From Stereum hirsutum FP-91666 SS1 (lineage: Eukaryota > Basidiomycota > Agaricomycetes > Russulales > Stereaceae), in NCBI RefSeq assembly GCF_000264905.1, contig NW_006763140.1, positions 1,188,702 to 1,252,701 of the forward strand: a stretch of DNA of 64,000 bases, written 5' to 3'. The position numbers and the translations under genes were made by a program. Positions 21,771-33,814 of the stretch are shown here, in pieces. The notes beneath the pieces were generated by a model, which saw only the letters and a list, made by a program, of their open reading frames with translations, was not told where the DNA came from and searched no databases. Within the stretch, counting starts at the first letter, position 1, and every line of letters begins with the position of its first letter.

Positions 21771-23281
21771 ATGTCGTTATTATCGACCATGGCGACGCTC
21801 CTTCGTTGTCAAATGCGCGCTACTCATGAGCAGCCTACGGAGACTGTCGCTTGGCCTGGGTGGCCTGGTCTCGAGGAAATCGCCAGACAGCATCCCATGC
21901 CATCACCATGGTCAATGCCATACCAACAATATGCCGCCATCTTGGGACCCGAGGAGCGACGATGGGCCCATATACAACCTTGGCTTCAGTCCAAGGGTTA
22001 CATGCTCCGTCCTCGGTTTCGCGTCGGGTGGACGCCATCGTGGTTGGACGGTACAACGGTCACGACGCGGAAGTTGGGCGAGGACAGTCTCCCACATAAC
22101 GTGCGCTGGTGCCCTACTTGACCTCTCCAGACATCCTGCATTGAATGTTCATATTGGTTCTAACTTTTCATACCCCCACCCACCCATTCATGCGTTCATC
22201 TATTTATCCAGAAACATGCTTGCGGTCTCATTATGGACGCAGTGCGCATCAGCGACGGCCGTCTTGTTGTGCTCAAGAGATTTGAATTACCAGCCAATGG
22301 ACAGACAGAACTTGAAGTTAATACCATACTCTCATCTGAGCCCCTCAAGAATGACCCACGAAATCCGGCATTGCCCATGCTGGATGTTATATATGCTCCG
22401 GACCAGTGTTTCATGGTTTTTCCATTCGGTCACTCTCTCTACGGCATGGAGCTCGATACAATTGGGGAGGGCTTGGACTTCGTTGAGCAAACACTAGAGG
22501 TACGTGGTTCATCTGCGTCGTTAACGTGTCATGAGTCTCAGAAACAATGCAGGGTCTTGTGTTCCTGCACGAGAACCGAATCGCGCATCGGTGAGCTCCA
22601 GTTTCAGCTCCAAGTTGGCTCGATAAACGATACAAGCTTCTACAGAGACTGTGCTATCACTAACATTGTCGGAGACTCGCCTCGCATGTACCCTCGAGGT
22701 ATTCACCTCGACGGCGGCGGACTCGATCTTCGGGGCAAGTCGCTTGGCCACATTCGAACGCGTACACAAGTTGGCGGAATGAAGTATTACTTCATCGATT
22801 TCGGCGAATCGATCAAGTTTGGCCCATCCGACAGCACTCGCATTGTAGTACACTCAAAAGCTAGTATTGCCGCTCCCGAAACCGCAGACCTATCTCTCTG
22901 GCCCTATGACGCTTTCAAACCCGACATCTACACTCTAGGAACAACGTACAAGCGAGCATTGGCGGAGGTATGCTTCTCTCCTTTAAATTCTTATCGTACG
23001 ACGTACGGCATGCTAAGGGCAGGCTCCAGGTTTATACGTCGTTCGATATGCTAAACCCGCTCCTCGATGCGATGACCCAACGCGATCCGGACGCTCGACC
23101 GTCTGCTGCAGAAGCATTGGAACTCTACAAAAACATCAAGGGATCGCTCTCGCGTACTGCACTACACGGCCGTCTCCACAAGCGCAAAGATCCACCAGAG
23201 TCTTCATTCAAGCGGGTCTTCTTCGACTGTCTTCATTATACTGAACAAATCGCCTGGGCCGCACAAAATTTGAAGTGGTAA
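21771..23281 (+). CDS. Protein-kinase-like protein, array copy C (intact, 409 aa)
   Basis: Exons 21771-22100, 22212-22499, 22553-22590, 22646-22967 and 23030-23281, all in phase (330, 288, 38, 322, 252 nt). The N-terminal module has AWPGW, EERRWAHIQPWLQSKGY and MLRPRFRVGWTPSW. The ATP-site Lys lies in DGRLVVLKRFELPANG (about residue 132), the catalytic loop is HRDCAITN (Asp 220), DFG is in YYFIDFGESIKFGP (Asp 270), followed by APETADLSLWPYDAFKPDIY. It carries all residues needed for catalysis except a visible glycine-rich loop. Its 3' flank of at least 150 bp (from the stop into CTCCGGTGTTGGTGTCATA and beyond) is repeated after copy E. Closest relative in the window is copy E. An earlier in-frame Met is not needed; the chosen start aligns with copy E. 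Confidence 0.88.
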
Positions 23282-23923
23282 TACGTGGATATTCTCACTC
23301 TTCTACAATCTCCGGTGTTGGTGTCATATATTTTGGGCTCCTCACACCATATTCTGCACATACCCTTTTGCTTTCCGTTCCCACTAGTCAGTTTTCTCGC
23401 TTTTCGACTTCTCTATCGAATTCTGCTGTCGCTACCGGTCCTGCTATTGCTTTCGCAGTTAATATTGCTCTGTGTTGTTCATTTCGGTCCTTACTCTTAC
23501 TGTGTCTCGACCTCCTCGAACACGAACCGTGCCATGGCTCGTAAATAGCCCTTCACACTCTTTGAGATATCCACTGCTGTCCAATTCACTTATTCGAGTC
23601 CATGATTACGAGGACGTTCAGCTTTCCGACAATCCAATGGTGCTCTGAAACTATGTCCAGTCTCGCTCCCCGTGTCGACACGTTGAAGCCACTGAGCCCT
23701 CGGCTGATTGGAAGCACGTGGCGCGATCCCGCCGTGAGACTGGCCTCGTCTCGGGTCTTGTCTTGAACTTCGACCTGTTGTCTTCATTGTTTTTGGTACT
23801 TGGGAAACTTCTGGATCCCACTCCGGAGCATCAGTCGCCACCTTGGGTCTCGACATCACATCTATCCAGTCTGAAGTAGTCCTGAAGGGTCCCCTTTCTT
23901 CTTCATCGCTCTCGCGCCCAGTC
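23282..23923. repeat. Intergenic segment between copies C and D, parts repeated around copy E
   Basis: The first part (about 23282-23500) matches the 3' flank of copy E. The second part (about 23680-23900) matches 25330-25570, the 5' flank of copy E, for example GCGATCCCGCCGTGAGACTG in both. The duplicated unit thus included flanking DNA on both sides of the gene. A minus-strand open frame covers the second part (to 23590) but is frame-shifted in the other copy. Confidence 0.65.
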
Positions 23924-25243
23924 ATACCGTTTCTATCGACCAATATTGCGGCACTCTTTCGTCGTGGTACGACTGTACCTAGCTCGCGTCCCGTAGAGGA
24001 TCTCGCTTGGCCTGGCTGGCTTTATATTCAGGACATCGTCAAAGAGCACCCTCGCCCATTAAATGCTACGCTGACAGGTGCTCAATATGCCGCTTCCCTA
24101 GAACCTGAAGAGCGACAATGGGTCCACATACAACCTTGGCTCCAATCTAAGGGCTACATGCTTCGCCCCCGATTTCGCGTTGGGTGGACGCCGTCGCGGT
24201 CTAACGGTGCATCGTCTACCCCCCTGCAACATTGTGAGGACAACATCAGATATACCGTGCGCCACTGTTGTATTCCTCTCACCTCAAATCTCGTGCTGAA
24301 CAGTCGTGTGCATTTCATTCGTCCGTGCAGCCTGAGAAACCTGCTCGCAGTGTAGTCATGGATGCTGTCCGCGTCAGTGATGGTCGCTCCGTTCTACTCA
24401 AGAGATTCGATCTGCCGGCGAATGGACGTACAGAACCCGAAATGAACACCCTACTCTCATCCGAGCCCCTCAACAGCAATCCACGAAATCCGGCCCTGCC
24501 CTTGCTGGATGTTATATACACTCCGGACCAATGCTTCATGGTTTTTCCCTTTGTCCAGTATCTCTATTCAATGGAACTTGATACTATTGGGGAGGGTCTC
24601 GATCTTGTCGAGCAAGCACTCGAGGTGCGTAGTTCACCCTCCTTGTTGCATCACGTTTCGGGTCTCAAAGTCGCGCAGGGTCTTGTATTCCTGCACGAGG
24701 AGCGAATTGCTCATCGGTGATTCAGAGCTTATTCGACGGCCAGCTTTGTTGTAAAGTTCAAATTTCCTCCGTAGAGACTGCGCTATTACCAACGACGTTG
24801 GAGACTCGCCCTCGACAGCAGCCTGTACGATACCCGAGGCAAACGGATTGACCATGTCCGAACGCGCACCCAAGTTGCTGGAATGAAGTACCACTTCAAT
24901 GATTTTGGTGAAGGGATCAAGTTCGGCCCGTCGGATAGCACGCGCGTCACAGTATACTGGAAAGCGAGCATTGCTGCTCCGGAGACTTTGGAAATGTCTC
25001 TCTGGCCCTACGACGCCTTCAAGCCGGACATCTATACCTTGGGAACCACGTACAAGCGAGTCTTGACGGAAGTATGTTGCTCTCCTTCTCATCGTTGTAC
25101 AACGTGCGACATGCTGATAAAACGTTGCAGGTCTTTACCTCATTCGACTCCCTGAATCCGCTTCTCGATGCGATGACTCAACACGATCCAGACGCTCGAC
25201 CATCTGCTACAGAGGCACTGAAAAGTTTTAGCCTGTGTCTGTG
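23924..25243 (+). pseudogene. Kinase-like array copy D, multiply broken
   Basis: Relic of the same five-exon gene: about 23924-24256, 24331-24624, 24677-24714, 24775-25071 and 25131-25243. Three lesions are visible. The start codon equivalent is ATA (23924-23926) where copies C and E have ATG. Exon 4 is 297 nt instead of 322: 25 bases between GACTCGCC and CTCGAC are missing, which shifts the frame into a TGA. Exon 5 ends after EALKSFSLCL, so the conserved last 45 or so residues are gone. Remaining pieces still read HRDCAITN and NDFGEGIKFGP in separate frames. The product cannot be a full kinase. Confidence 0.85.
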
Positions 25244-25607
25244 ATTGTGATAGCTCCTTCGCCATGCCTAGGACGCCTAGTAAGGATTAATACAGAGTCC
25301 TCCTCGGAGTCTGAGTCGACTTGTGGTTGTCGCCGAGTTTTCGGCGCCCGTCTTTCGTGATTGACAGCACATGGTGCAGCGATCCCGCCGTGAGACTGTC
25401 TGATATGGCCGTGTCCTCGGGTCTTGTGTTGAACTTCGACTTGCCAGTGTCGTCTTATTCTTTTGTTCTTTGGAAACCTGGGGATCCTGATCTGCCGGAG
25501 CATTGTTCGCCACCATAGGTCCCATCATCACATATACTCCAGCCTGAAGTGAGTCATGTCGAAGATCTTCAACCCATTCTCCGTCATCGCCGCCCTTGCG
25601 CTCAGGC
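25244..25607. repeat. 5' flank of copy E, duplicate of the 5' flank of copy D
   Basis: Similar to about 23680-23923 over most of its length with small indels. Shared strings include GATCCCGCCGTGAGACTG and CTCGGGTCTTGT. It presumably holds the copy E promoter. No gene called. Confidence 0.55.
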
Positions 25608-27137
25608 ATGCCGTTTCTTTCGATCGTCGCGGCCTTCCGAGTCCTTTGTTTTAGGACGAATGTCTCTAATGAACGTCCCGAGAAGGACCATATCTCTTGG
25701 CCAGGCTGGCCTTCTCTCGAGGAAATAACCAGACAGCACCCCATGCCATCACCACGGTCAATTCCACACGACCAATATGTCGCCATCTTGGAACCTGCGG
25801 AGCGACAATGGGTTCATATACAACCCTGGCTTCAGTCCAAGGGTTACATGCTCCGTCCTCGGTTTCGCGTCGGGTGGACGCCATCGTGGTTGGACGGTAC
25901 AACGCTCACGACACTGAAGTGGTGTGAGGACTGTATCTCACATAGCGTGCGCTGCTGCTTTACTTCACTTCTCCAGAGATCTGCATTGAATTTCCTTATT
26001 GGTTTTATTTTTTTCATCTCCTTGCCCACCCATTTATGTCACTCCATCTATTCATCCAGGGTCCTGCTTGCAGTCTTGTTATGGACGCAGTGCGCATCAG
26101 CGATGGCCGTCCTGTTGTGCTCAAGAGATTCGAACTGCCAGCCAATGGTCAGACAGAGCTCGAAATCAATACCATACTCTCGTCTGAGCCCCTCAAGAAT
26201 CACTCACGAAATCCGGCACTGCCCATGCTCGATGTTATATATGCTCCCGACCAATGTTTCATGGTTTTTCCATTTGGCCAGTCTCTCTATGACATGGAGC
26301 TCGATACAATTGGGGAGGGGCTGGACCTCGTTGAGCAAACATTAGAGGTACGTGGTTCATCTGCTTCGTCAACCTGTCACGAGTCTCAGAAACAATGCAG
26401 GGTCTTGTGTTCCTGCATGAGAACCAAATCGCGCATCGGTGAGTTTTTGGGTCTCAGCTCCAAGTCAGCTCGATAAACGTTTCGAGTTTTTTCTTCTTCT
26501 ATATCTACAGAGACTGCGCTATGACCAACATTGTTGGAGACTTCCCTCGCATGTACCCTCGAGGTATTCACTTCGACGACCCCGGAATCGATCTTCGGGG
26601 CAAACGGCTTCGCCACGTCCGAACGCGCACACAGGTTGGCGGAGTGAAGTACTACTTCATCGATTTTGGGGAGTCGATTCAGTTTGGCCCATCGGACAGT
26701 ACTCGCATAGTAGTACACTCAAAGGCTAGTATTGCCGCACCCGAAACCCTGAACCTATCTCTATGGCCATATGACGCTTTCAAACCCGACATCTACACTC
26801 TAGGAACCACGTACAAGCGAGAATTAGTGGAGGTATGTGTCTCTCCTTGTCGTACGACATACGACATGCTAAGGGCAGGCTCCAGGTCTATACCTCGTTC
26901 GATATACTCAAACCGCTCCTCGATGCGATGACCCAAGACGATCCTCACGCTCGACCGTCTGCTGCAGAAGCGTTGGAAATCTACCGAACCATCAAGGGAT
27001 CGCTCTCGCGTACCGCACTACACGGCCGTCTCCACAAGCGTAAAGATCCACTAGAATCCTCATCCAAGCGGGTCTTCTTCGATTGTCTTCATTACTGTGA
27101 ACAAATCGCCTGGGCCGCACAAAATTGGAAGTGGTGA
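25608..27137 (+). CDS. Protein-kinase-like protein, array copy E (intact, 412 aa)
   Basis: Exons 25608-25946, 26060-26347, 26401-26438, 26511-26832 and 26886-27137, all in phase (339, 288, 38, 322, 252 nt). It starts MPFLSIVAAFRVLCF. The N-terminal module reads ISWPGWPSLEEITRQHP and AERQWVHIQPWLQSKGY. Kinase landmarks: Lys about 135 in VVLKRFELPANG, HRDCAMTN (Asp 223), DFG in YYFIDFGESIQFGP (Asp 273), APETLNLSLWPYDAFKPDIY. The C-terminal block ends HYCEQIAWAAQNWKW, as in the other complete copies. It is the last copy of the array and runs convergently toward the lactate dehydrogenase gene. Confidence 0.88.
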
Positions 27138-27717
27138 TACTTGGGTGTTCTTACTCTTTTTCGATCTCCGGCGTTGGTGTCATACTCTATATTTCGGGGT
27201 CCTCACACCGTACCCTGCACATACCCTTTTTGCCTTTCGCTCTTACCAGTCATTTCCATCGCTGTCCAATTTCGCTATCGAATTTCTGCTGTTGCTACCC
27301 CTCCCGCTATCGCTTGCGTACTTAATCTTGCTCTGTGTTGTTATCTCAGTCTTTACTCCTTCTGTGCCTCGAATTCCTCGAAGCCCTTGGTGATGTCCTG
27401 TAAGCACGTCCGGTAGAGCGCCTCCTTTCACCTATCATGACATCAACGCTACACTGCCATGAAACGCCACACTCCACATGAAGTGTGCTATATCTTCGGC
27501 GCACCCTGGTTTCCACAATAGAGATGCATATATACCACAGGATTTGCACATCTAGTAGATACACGATACCCAAGACACAGAACCTTCCCCGAATCACTAG
27601 ATCTCTCCATCGACATCCACAGGCCGGGGGTAAATAGTGATGATCGCTCGTCGTCGTAATCATAAGTGGTCATTTGGGCAACGTCCATGCAGGATCGACC
27701 GTGATGTTGAACGTCTC
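27138..27717. other. Convergent intergenic region after kinase copy E
   Basis: The first 150 to 200 bp repeat the 3' flank of copy C. The rest is the 3' flank of the lactate dehydrogenase gene. No gene seen. Confidence 0.5.
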
Positions 27718-30700
27718 TCACATCTTCGCCCTCGCATCCCTCAACCGCGCACTCTGCATTCCCTCGTCTGCAACCGACCGACACGCATACGACACACATT
27801 GAACAAAAAAAATACGTCAGCGTTCAATCTCTGTGACAATCGCAGAGAAAGGACGAAGGACGGGAAAGACGGACAATTGGAATCATAGAGCCTATCCCCC
27901 GGCACAGCGATGACATGCGTATGGATGTTAGACGCGTCGACCATCTCCGGGACGACGTCCTTGATCGTCTTGGCGCCGATGAGGCGCATGTTCATCTCAA
28001 ACTCGTCCTAGAACGGAATCCGTCGCGTCAATCACACTAGTCTAGTGGAAGGATGAGTATTGACGACGATAGGGCGTACATGTAGGATTTGCAGCGCATG
28101 GTCGACTCCTTCCGTTCCGTAGGTCGAGAACGCATAGAGGAATGGTCTTCCAATGCCAACTTTGAAAGAAGAGAAAAAACCGGAAAGGTCAACGTTCCGC
28201 CACTTGCAAGTCAATTCACTCGTGAGAAGAGACGCACCAGCAGTCGCACCCAACGCCACCGCCTTCAACACGTCCGTCGCCCTCCTCACACCTCCATCCA
28301 CAAATAGCTGGAACTTCGCGTTTGGGAACGTGATCCCGCGCTTCTCCTTGAACTTCTCGACGACCTCGACGAGGACTTCGATTCCGGAGCGGGCGAAATC
28401 GAGTTGGCGACCCCCATGGTTGGAGAGAACGACGCCGGCAAGGTTGAGGTCGTAGGCTTCGAGTGCGTCCTGTAATCATCAAGTCAGGAAACGAGGGAGT
28501 GGAAAAGGGAAGGAGATGAGAAGAAAAGACGTACCTCCCAACATTGCACGCCCTTGAGGATAATAGGCACTAAAATCCGAAACGGTAACGCCATCCATCA
28601 ATATCCACCTTTCCTTACGAATCTAAAACTCGAAGCTCACTCTTCGTGATACTCTTGAACCACGGAATATCTGACCATTGCAGACTCGGGTCGATGAAAC
28701 CCTAGAGACACACACCAAGTCAAATCGCCACACCCGTGAATTCTTGTTTTGTCAGCCAATAACTCAAAATACGCACAGTGATAGCCTTCGCAGCGCCCTG
28801 CGACCGATTCACGCCCTCGCCTGACTTTGCCACCTCGTCTGGATCTTCCGCGTCGAATTTCATTCGCATGTCTTTTTCTCTGCGTCCGAGCTAAGATATC
28901 TCAGGTCAAGATCTTGTGGGAACACAATTCAGGGTGCAGTGGCTCGGACCTGTGGTGCATCCACGGTGATGAATAATCCCTTGACGCCCCGCTTCTCTGC
29001 ATGCTGGACGACACGCTTGGTCGCACTGCGATCCCGGTTGACGTACCTATACATCACGAGCACCAATACCAATGGAGAGGGATGTCAACGACTGTTCACC
29101 GCCAGAGACAGGGAAACAACATAAGAAGGACTTACAATTGCAAAAACTGGGTCTGTCCCGGTTTGGCGGCGTCTATGATCTCGTCGAAACCGCATGACGC
29201 AAGCGTGGGGATCTGAATGGTAAAGTCATGGTCAATACACACACATAGAAATGCTCTCGTTGACAGGTGTGAGCAAAGAGAAGAAGGATAAGAGGCATAC
29301 CATCTGAATAACACCATGCTTCGCCGCTGCTCTCGTCAAGTTGAGTTCTCCGTCCGGATGACCTAGCTTTCCGAGTGCAGTCGCTGTCTACGAATGCATC
29401 CCCGTTAGCACCAGAATAACGCAGAGAAAGGAGAATATGGGAGGATACTCACGATGTAGATAGGCATGCTAGACTTATGGCCTAAAATCGTAGTCGACCA
29501 GTCAACACTGGTCATATCGCGCAGAATACGCGGTCGGAACCATATCCTGCCACAAACAACATAGTCACGGTCAGTAACACATCCGTAGTCTTGTCAGCGA
29601 TAGAAGGGCAAGGGGGGGCGGCAAGGAACTGACCTGTGGTACGCGACGTGGTTCTCCCTGTTCGTGATCTCGTCGTCTGCGGCGGAGGAGTAGTACGCCC
29701 ATGCCTTCTCAGGCATCACCAGTTTCGCGATAGACTAGGTCGTTATTGCCACGCCACACCATGCGCCACCGCCACAACAATCGAAATGCAAGGAATAAGG
29801 TTCAACTCATACAGGATGGACAGCTGAAACGATGGGAACTGACCTCGAAATCATGCAAGTTGAGGATCTCCTCGAGTGGCGGACGCGAATTAAACAGGTC
29901 CTTCCGTCGTTTATCCTCATCTGAGATGGAGACCTTGACTTTTTGGACGGTTCCCATATCTACTGCGCCGAGACTATTGAAAAATTCAGGCATACGATGT
30001 GAGCAAGCAAAGAATATGATGTGGAATCTGAGACAGAGGGAGAAGACGAACTGTTTCTCTGGTGGGAGGTTGTCGGTGATAGCGTTTGGTGGATGTATCG
30101 GGTCGTATTCCTGGCTGTAGGACAGAAAGAGATGGCGATTAGCCTAGACAGCCTTGGGATGAGGGCGAATGTCGACGGGTCAGGAGACAAAGAAGGAAAG
30201 ATAGGGACGTACGTAGCGTCCTTTCCGGCATATTTCAAGATGATCTTGCTTCCTCCTGCGACAATTCAGTTCTCCATCAGATCCTGCCACAAATTAAATA
30301 TATAGCAGTAGTTATATACCTGGGTGCTCTGCAAAAATCACGACGTAGAAAAGGGGGTCAGATTCTAGGTATACTTCGAAGCTATATGCACAATATAAAG
30401 TCGCCGGACTTACCAGGTAAGAACTCCGTAACATCGTAAACGTTTCCTGGAAAGCAAAACAACAGTTAGCATGTGGTTTGAAGTGTGCACAAATGCAGAA
30501 GAAGGGAGAGTAAATTATTGTCGGAATTGAGCCTGATGGCAGATAATTGCTGTGCCATACATGCACCGAATATATCATGTTCCTACAGACAGACACTAGT
30601 CTGTCAAGGTGCAGATACAGACTTCCAGTCCATAGCGTCTTCTAAAGACACCATAGCATGAGCAATGCGTGCGTACGGTTTTCCATATCGTCCTCTAACG

Positions 30701-30944
30701 AGGCCTAACATTTTCTCAGCTACTCCTGACGAAGAGCATGATAAACCGATGCACTAAATCGTCGAATGAAGAGCCCGTTTCATATCACCCACCCAGACCA
30801 GACATACTGGACATGTATCCCCTCTTCCACGGCGACCACAACTCAAGTATAAATCATAGACGACTCACCATGAACGATAATCCAACAACTCTCCCTCGTA
30901 TTATGCTCCGCCACGACCTTTCCCGAGATCTTCTCCTGTCCCAT
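27718..30944 (-). CDS. Flavocytochrome b2-type FMN-dependent L-lactate dehydrogenase
   Basis: Oxidises L-lactate (or a related 2-hydroxy acid) and passes electrons through heme. The start MGQEKISGKVVAEHNTRESC opens a cytochrome b5 domain with NVYDVTEFLPG and the heme-binding EHPGGSKIILKYAGKDAT, encoded by several tiny exons. A linker QEYDPIHPPNAITDNLPPEK leads into the FMN barrel: LVMPEKAWAYYSSAADDEI, FRPRILRDMTSVDWSTTILG, FLQLYVNRDRSATKRVVQHA, FITVDAPQLGRREKDMR, the active-site LSNHGGRQLDFARSGIEVL, VDGGVRRATDVLKAVALGA and VGIGRPFLYAFSTYGTEGVD. The C-terminus GDRLYDSNYEGMQSARLRD forms only if a final intron (GTCCGT..GCAG) is removed, and then stops at 27718. About 13 exons. No mitochondrial presequence precedes the b5 domain, so it may be cytosolic. 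Confidence 0.92.
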
Positions 30945-32679
30945 CTTGGCTTTATGAACGTCGTATGAAAGTCCCAGAGTCTAAGCTTCAAGCTTCAAAT
31001 TCCAATGGTCCAAGCAACGTAAAAGAGACTGGTAACCAAAGCTGGTAGAGATGTGGGGTTCGCGAAGTCGAACAAAGTGCTCAGACGTGCTAGCCAAGAC
31101 TCAAGGGTGTGTATCTGAGGAGGTTTCGCTGAAGATAGGAGAGCTTGCTGGTGAAAGTCCAAGTGATCCAGACAGGGAAAGATACAACGAAACTCTCTCA
31201 AGCTCTCAAGGTCGACCAACTGGTAGATATCAAAGCCAACCCCACTGAAATATCGAACAACTCCTCCGGACTCGTGAAATGTGGGGTCCCGCCCCCCGCA
31301 TCGTGGAAAGCACGTCGGACCGCCGCACTCAACCGGCACTCACGCGACGTCCCAACACGGTCAGTTTTCGTGATTAGGCGCGCTCTGATTGGCTGGAGCG
31401 GGAATTATAGTCCCGCAACATCCTTCCGAGGGACGGAAGAACCCGTTAGCCGGGACGGTTTTTGAATTGTCAATGTAGGTGTCGCCACATTGAGGCGAGG
31501 TGCCACTCACCGTTCTACTCGAGCACATACTCGACGTCCCACGGCGTTGACGTCGGAGGTCCGTGAGTATTGATTTCGAAAGAGCTCGAGTAAATTGTAG
31601 AGTATTCGATGGGCCATATCTTTTCTCAGGCCTGAGCGATAGCCACCAAGACAGAATAAAACATGAAAGATACACGGCTCCAGGTGCCTCACAGCTTTCG
31701 AACACCAACGAACACTCCCAAAAAGTACAAAAAAAGCGCAGGGTATATTCATTCATCCATCCATTCGTACGTACACACCACCCATCCCATCCATAGACAC
31801 CTATCCCCGTACGTTACTATAGCACGAACATAGATTGGATCGCGGGCATGGGCATGGGACCGAGCGGTGCATCGCAAGTATGTACAACAACGACAGTACT
31901 AGTAGGCCGATTTATCTCGCACAATGGACGGACGGGTGGATCGAAGGAAGGGAACGCACGTCAACGACAACAACGAACGAACACGCAAAAAGATCTACGC
32001 ACACCTACCCACGCTCCCCAACGCACGTCCTAGACTCCTATCAAAAAACAAACGACAAACACGAAGAAAGAAAGCGCCGAGACAGTTTCGAGCACGGAGT
32101 TGGATCGAAATGCACGATGAAAATTATGCACAGCGGAAGCGAAATCGGACGACAGCCGCGGGAGCAGGACGGAGGCGAGGTTTGAGATGAAGGCGAGGAG
32201 GGGGGAGGGAGGCGCGCGTATTGTATGTATGGTACGCGGCGATGTATGTATGTAGTCGGAGAGCAGTCGAGGGGGGTAGTAAAACACAAACAGGGGGGGC
32301 CACAAGTCAAAGGATCAAACAACTTGAGAGCAGCCAAAAAGAGCGAAAATGTACTGTGTACAAACAACTAACAAACAACAAGCAGAGTCAAGACAGATCG
32401 GAGCAAGCAAGCGAACCAGAGAAAAAGGTAGAGACTCAAAACCCAGTACGTCGGGAAAAGGGGAAGAAAAGAGGAAAAATAATTAGTGGGAATAAAAGGC
32501 CAGAGACCTGTGTGCACGTGTGTGAGTCTGGAATGTTCGTCGAGAGTTCGTCAGAGGGAGCGAGGGGATGTGATCTCCAAGTCCTGGCTAGCTCAGACCA
32601 GTCCCAAGCCCTTCCCGTCCTCCCATCTCATCTTCCCATAGAGTGATGGGCGTTAGTGAGGAGGGGGAGAGGTGGATGT
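30945..32679. other. Intergenic region of 1.7 kb, no supported gene
   Basis: Promoter side of the lactate dehydrogenase gene and 3' flank of the cupredoxin gene. Minus-strand open frames at 31339-30995 and 31756-31361 show no family features. From about 31740 to 32520 the sequence is A/C-rich on the plus strand with short G runs, consistent with a long 3' UTR or spacer. Confidence 0.4.
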
Positions 32680-33814
32680 TTAAAGCAAGAGCCCGGCGAT
32701 GAACAGCGGGATGCTGCTCAACGCTCCCAAGGCAACCATCTTCTCCGCGCCGGAAGAGTCGGACGAGGTGGAAGAGGACGTCGAGCTGGAGCTGGAGGCG
32801 GTACGAGTGGAGGAGTGAGAGCCGGAGGTCGAGGAGCTGGCGGTGCCGTTGAGACGCTCGGCGTTACGCTGTATATGAAAAACACGAAGGGAGGAGGAGA
32901 GTGATGCGTCAGTAGGGGTGAAGACAAGAAAGGGAGAATTAATGGAAAGGTGAGACGTTCAAGGCGTTTGTGGTAAATTTAGGGCTATACGCGACGTGGA
33001 CACGTATAGAAGCCGGATATAAAACACAGATTGTGCATCAAGTGGCCAGAAGCAGACTCAAGAATAGGAATAGAAGCCTGCCTCGCGTTTGCCCGCACAA
33101 TTTCCCACCAAGGAAGGCAATGACCGATGACAAGTAAAATGATTTTAAAAGCTCGGAGAACTGACCTCGAACCCAGCCAAAGTCTCCAAAGAGCTCTGGT
33201 TGGGGTTGATACCACCAACACCACCCTCACCACAGGTGTTGTAGTCGAAGAACCAAAGGGTCTGGTTGGCGATATCGGCGGTGATAGGTACAGAGAGAAT
33301 GGTGACCGCAGTTCCGTTAACGGTGTCGCGGAAACCGGAGTCGAACCCGTTAATGCTGCTGTTCGTCTCGTGTGCAGCGATACATGGAGAGGCGAACGTG
33401 GACTGGGTCACCGTGTGGTTGCCCTGGGTGACTGCGGGGTGATGAATGATGAGTATAATATCGGAAGAGGCGGTGTGAGGCAGACATACAGTTGAAGAAG
33501 ACGATATCACCCTCGACAGCGGTGATGAGCTGGGGCTGGAAGACGAGGGAGGCGTTGGTGGACGTGTTGCCGCCGACTTGGACGTAGATATCAGAAGCAG
33601 AGACAACAGCGGCCGAGGCCAACGCCTATTTGTAGGCGCATTCGAGGGATATAAATGGCCATAACAAAAAGGATGTACAGAGGACAATACGGGAGCCATC
33701 GGTGGGTAGAAAACGCGGAAAAGACAAGGTAAAAAAAGGTCAACATTCCTTATCTTCGAGGTAGGGAAGTACAAGGATACGTACGAGAGCAGCGAGCTTG
33801 GAGAAGGAGAACAT
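32680..33814 (-). CDS. Secreted cupredoxin-fold, Ser-rich, GPI-type surface protein
   Basis: Exon 1 (MFSFSKLAAL) plus exon 2 (ALASAAVVSASDIYVQVGG) form a signal peptide and the first strand of a plastocyanin-like domain. Exon 2 goes on LVFQPQLITAVEGDIVFF and, across an intron, FTQGNHTVTQSTFASPC, the hallmark of fungal serine-rich cupredoxin proteins. The domain continues with TILSVPITADIANQTLWFFD. The last exon holds a Ser/Thr run and the hydrophobic tail ALGALSSIPLFIAGLLL before the stop, the form of a GPI-attachment signal. Position-specific copper ligands are incomplete: the His of GNHT and the Cys of SPC are seen, but I cannot confirm a full copper site. Likely at the outer membrane or cell wall. 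Confidence 0.85.
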
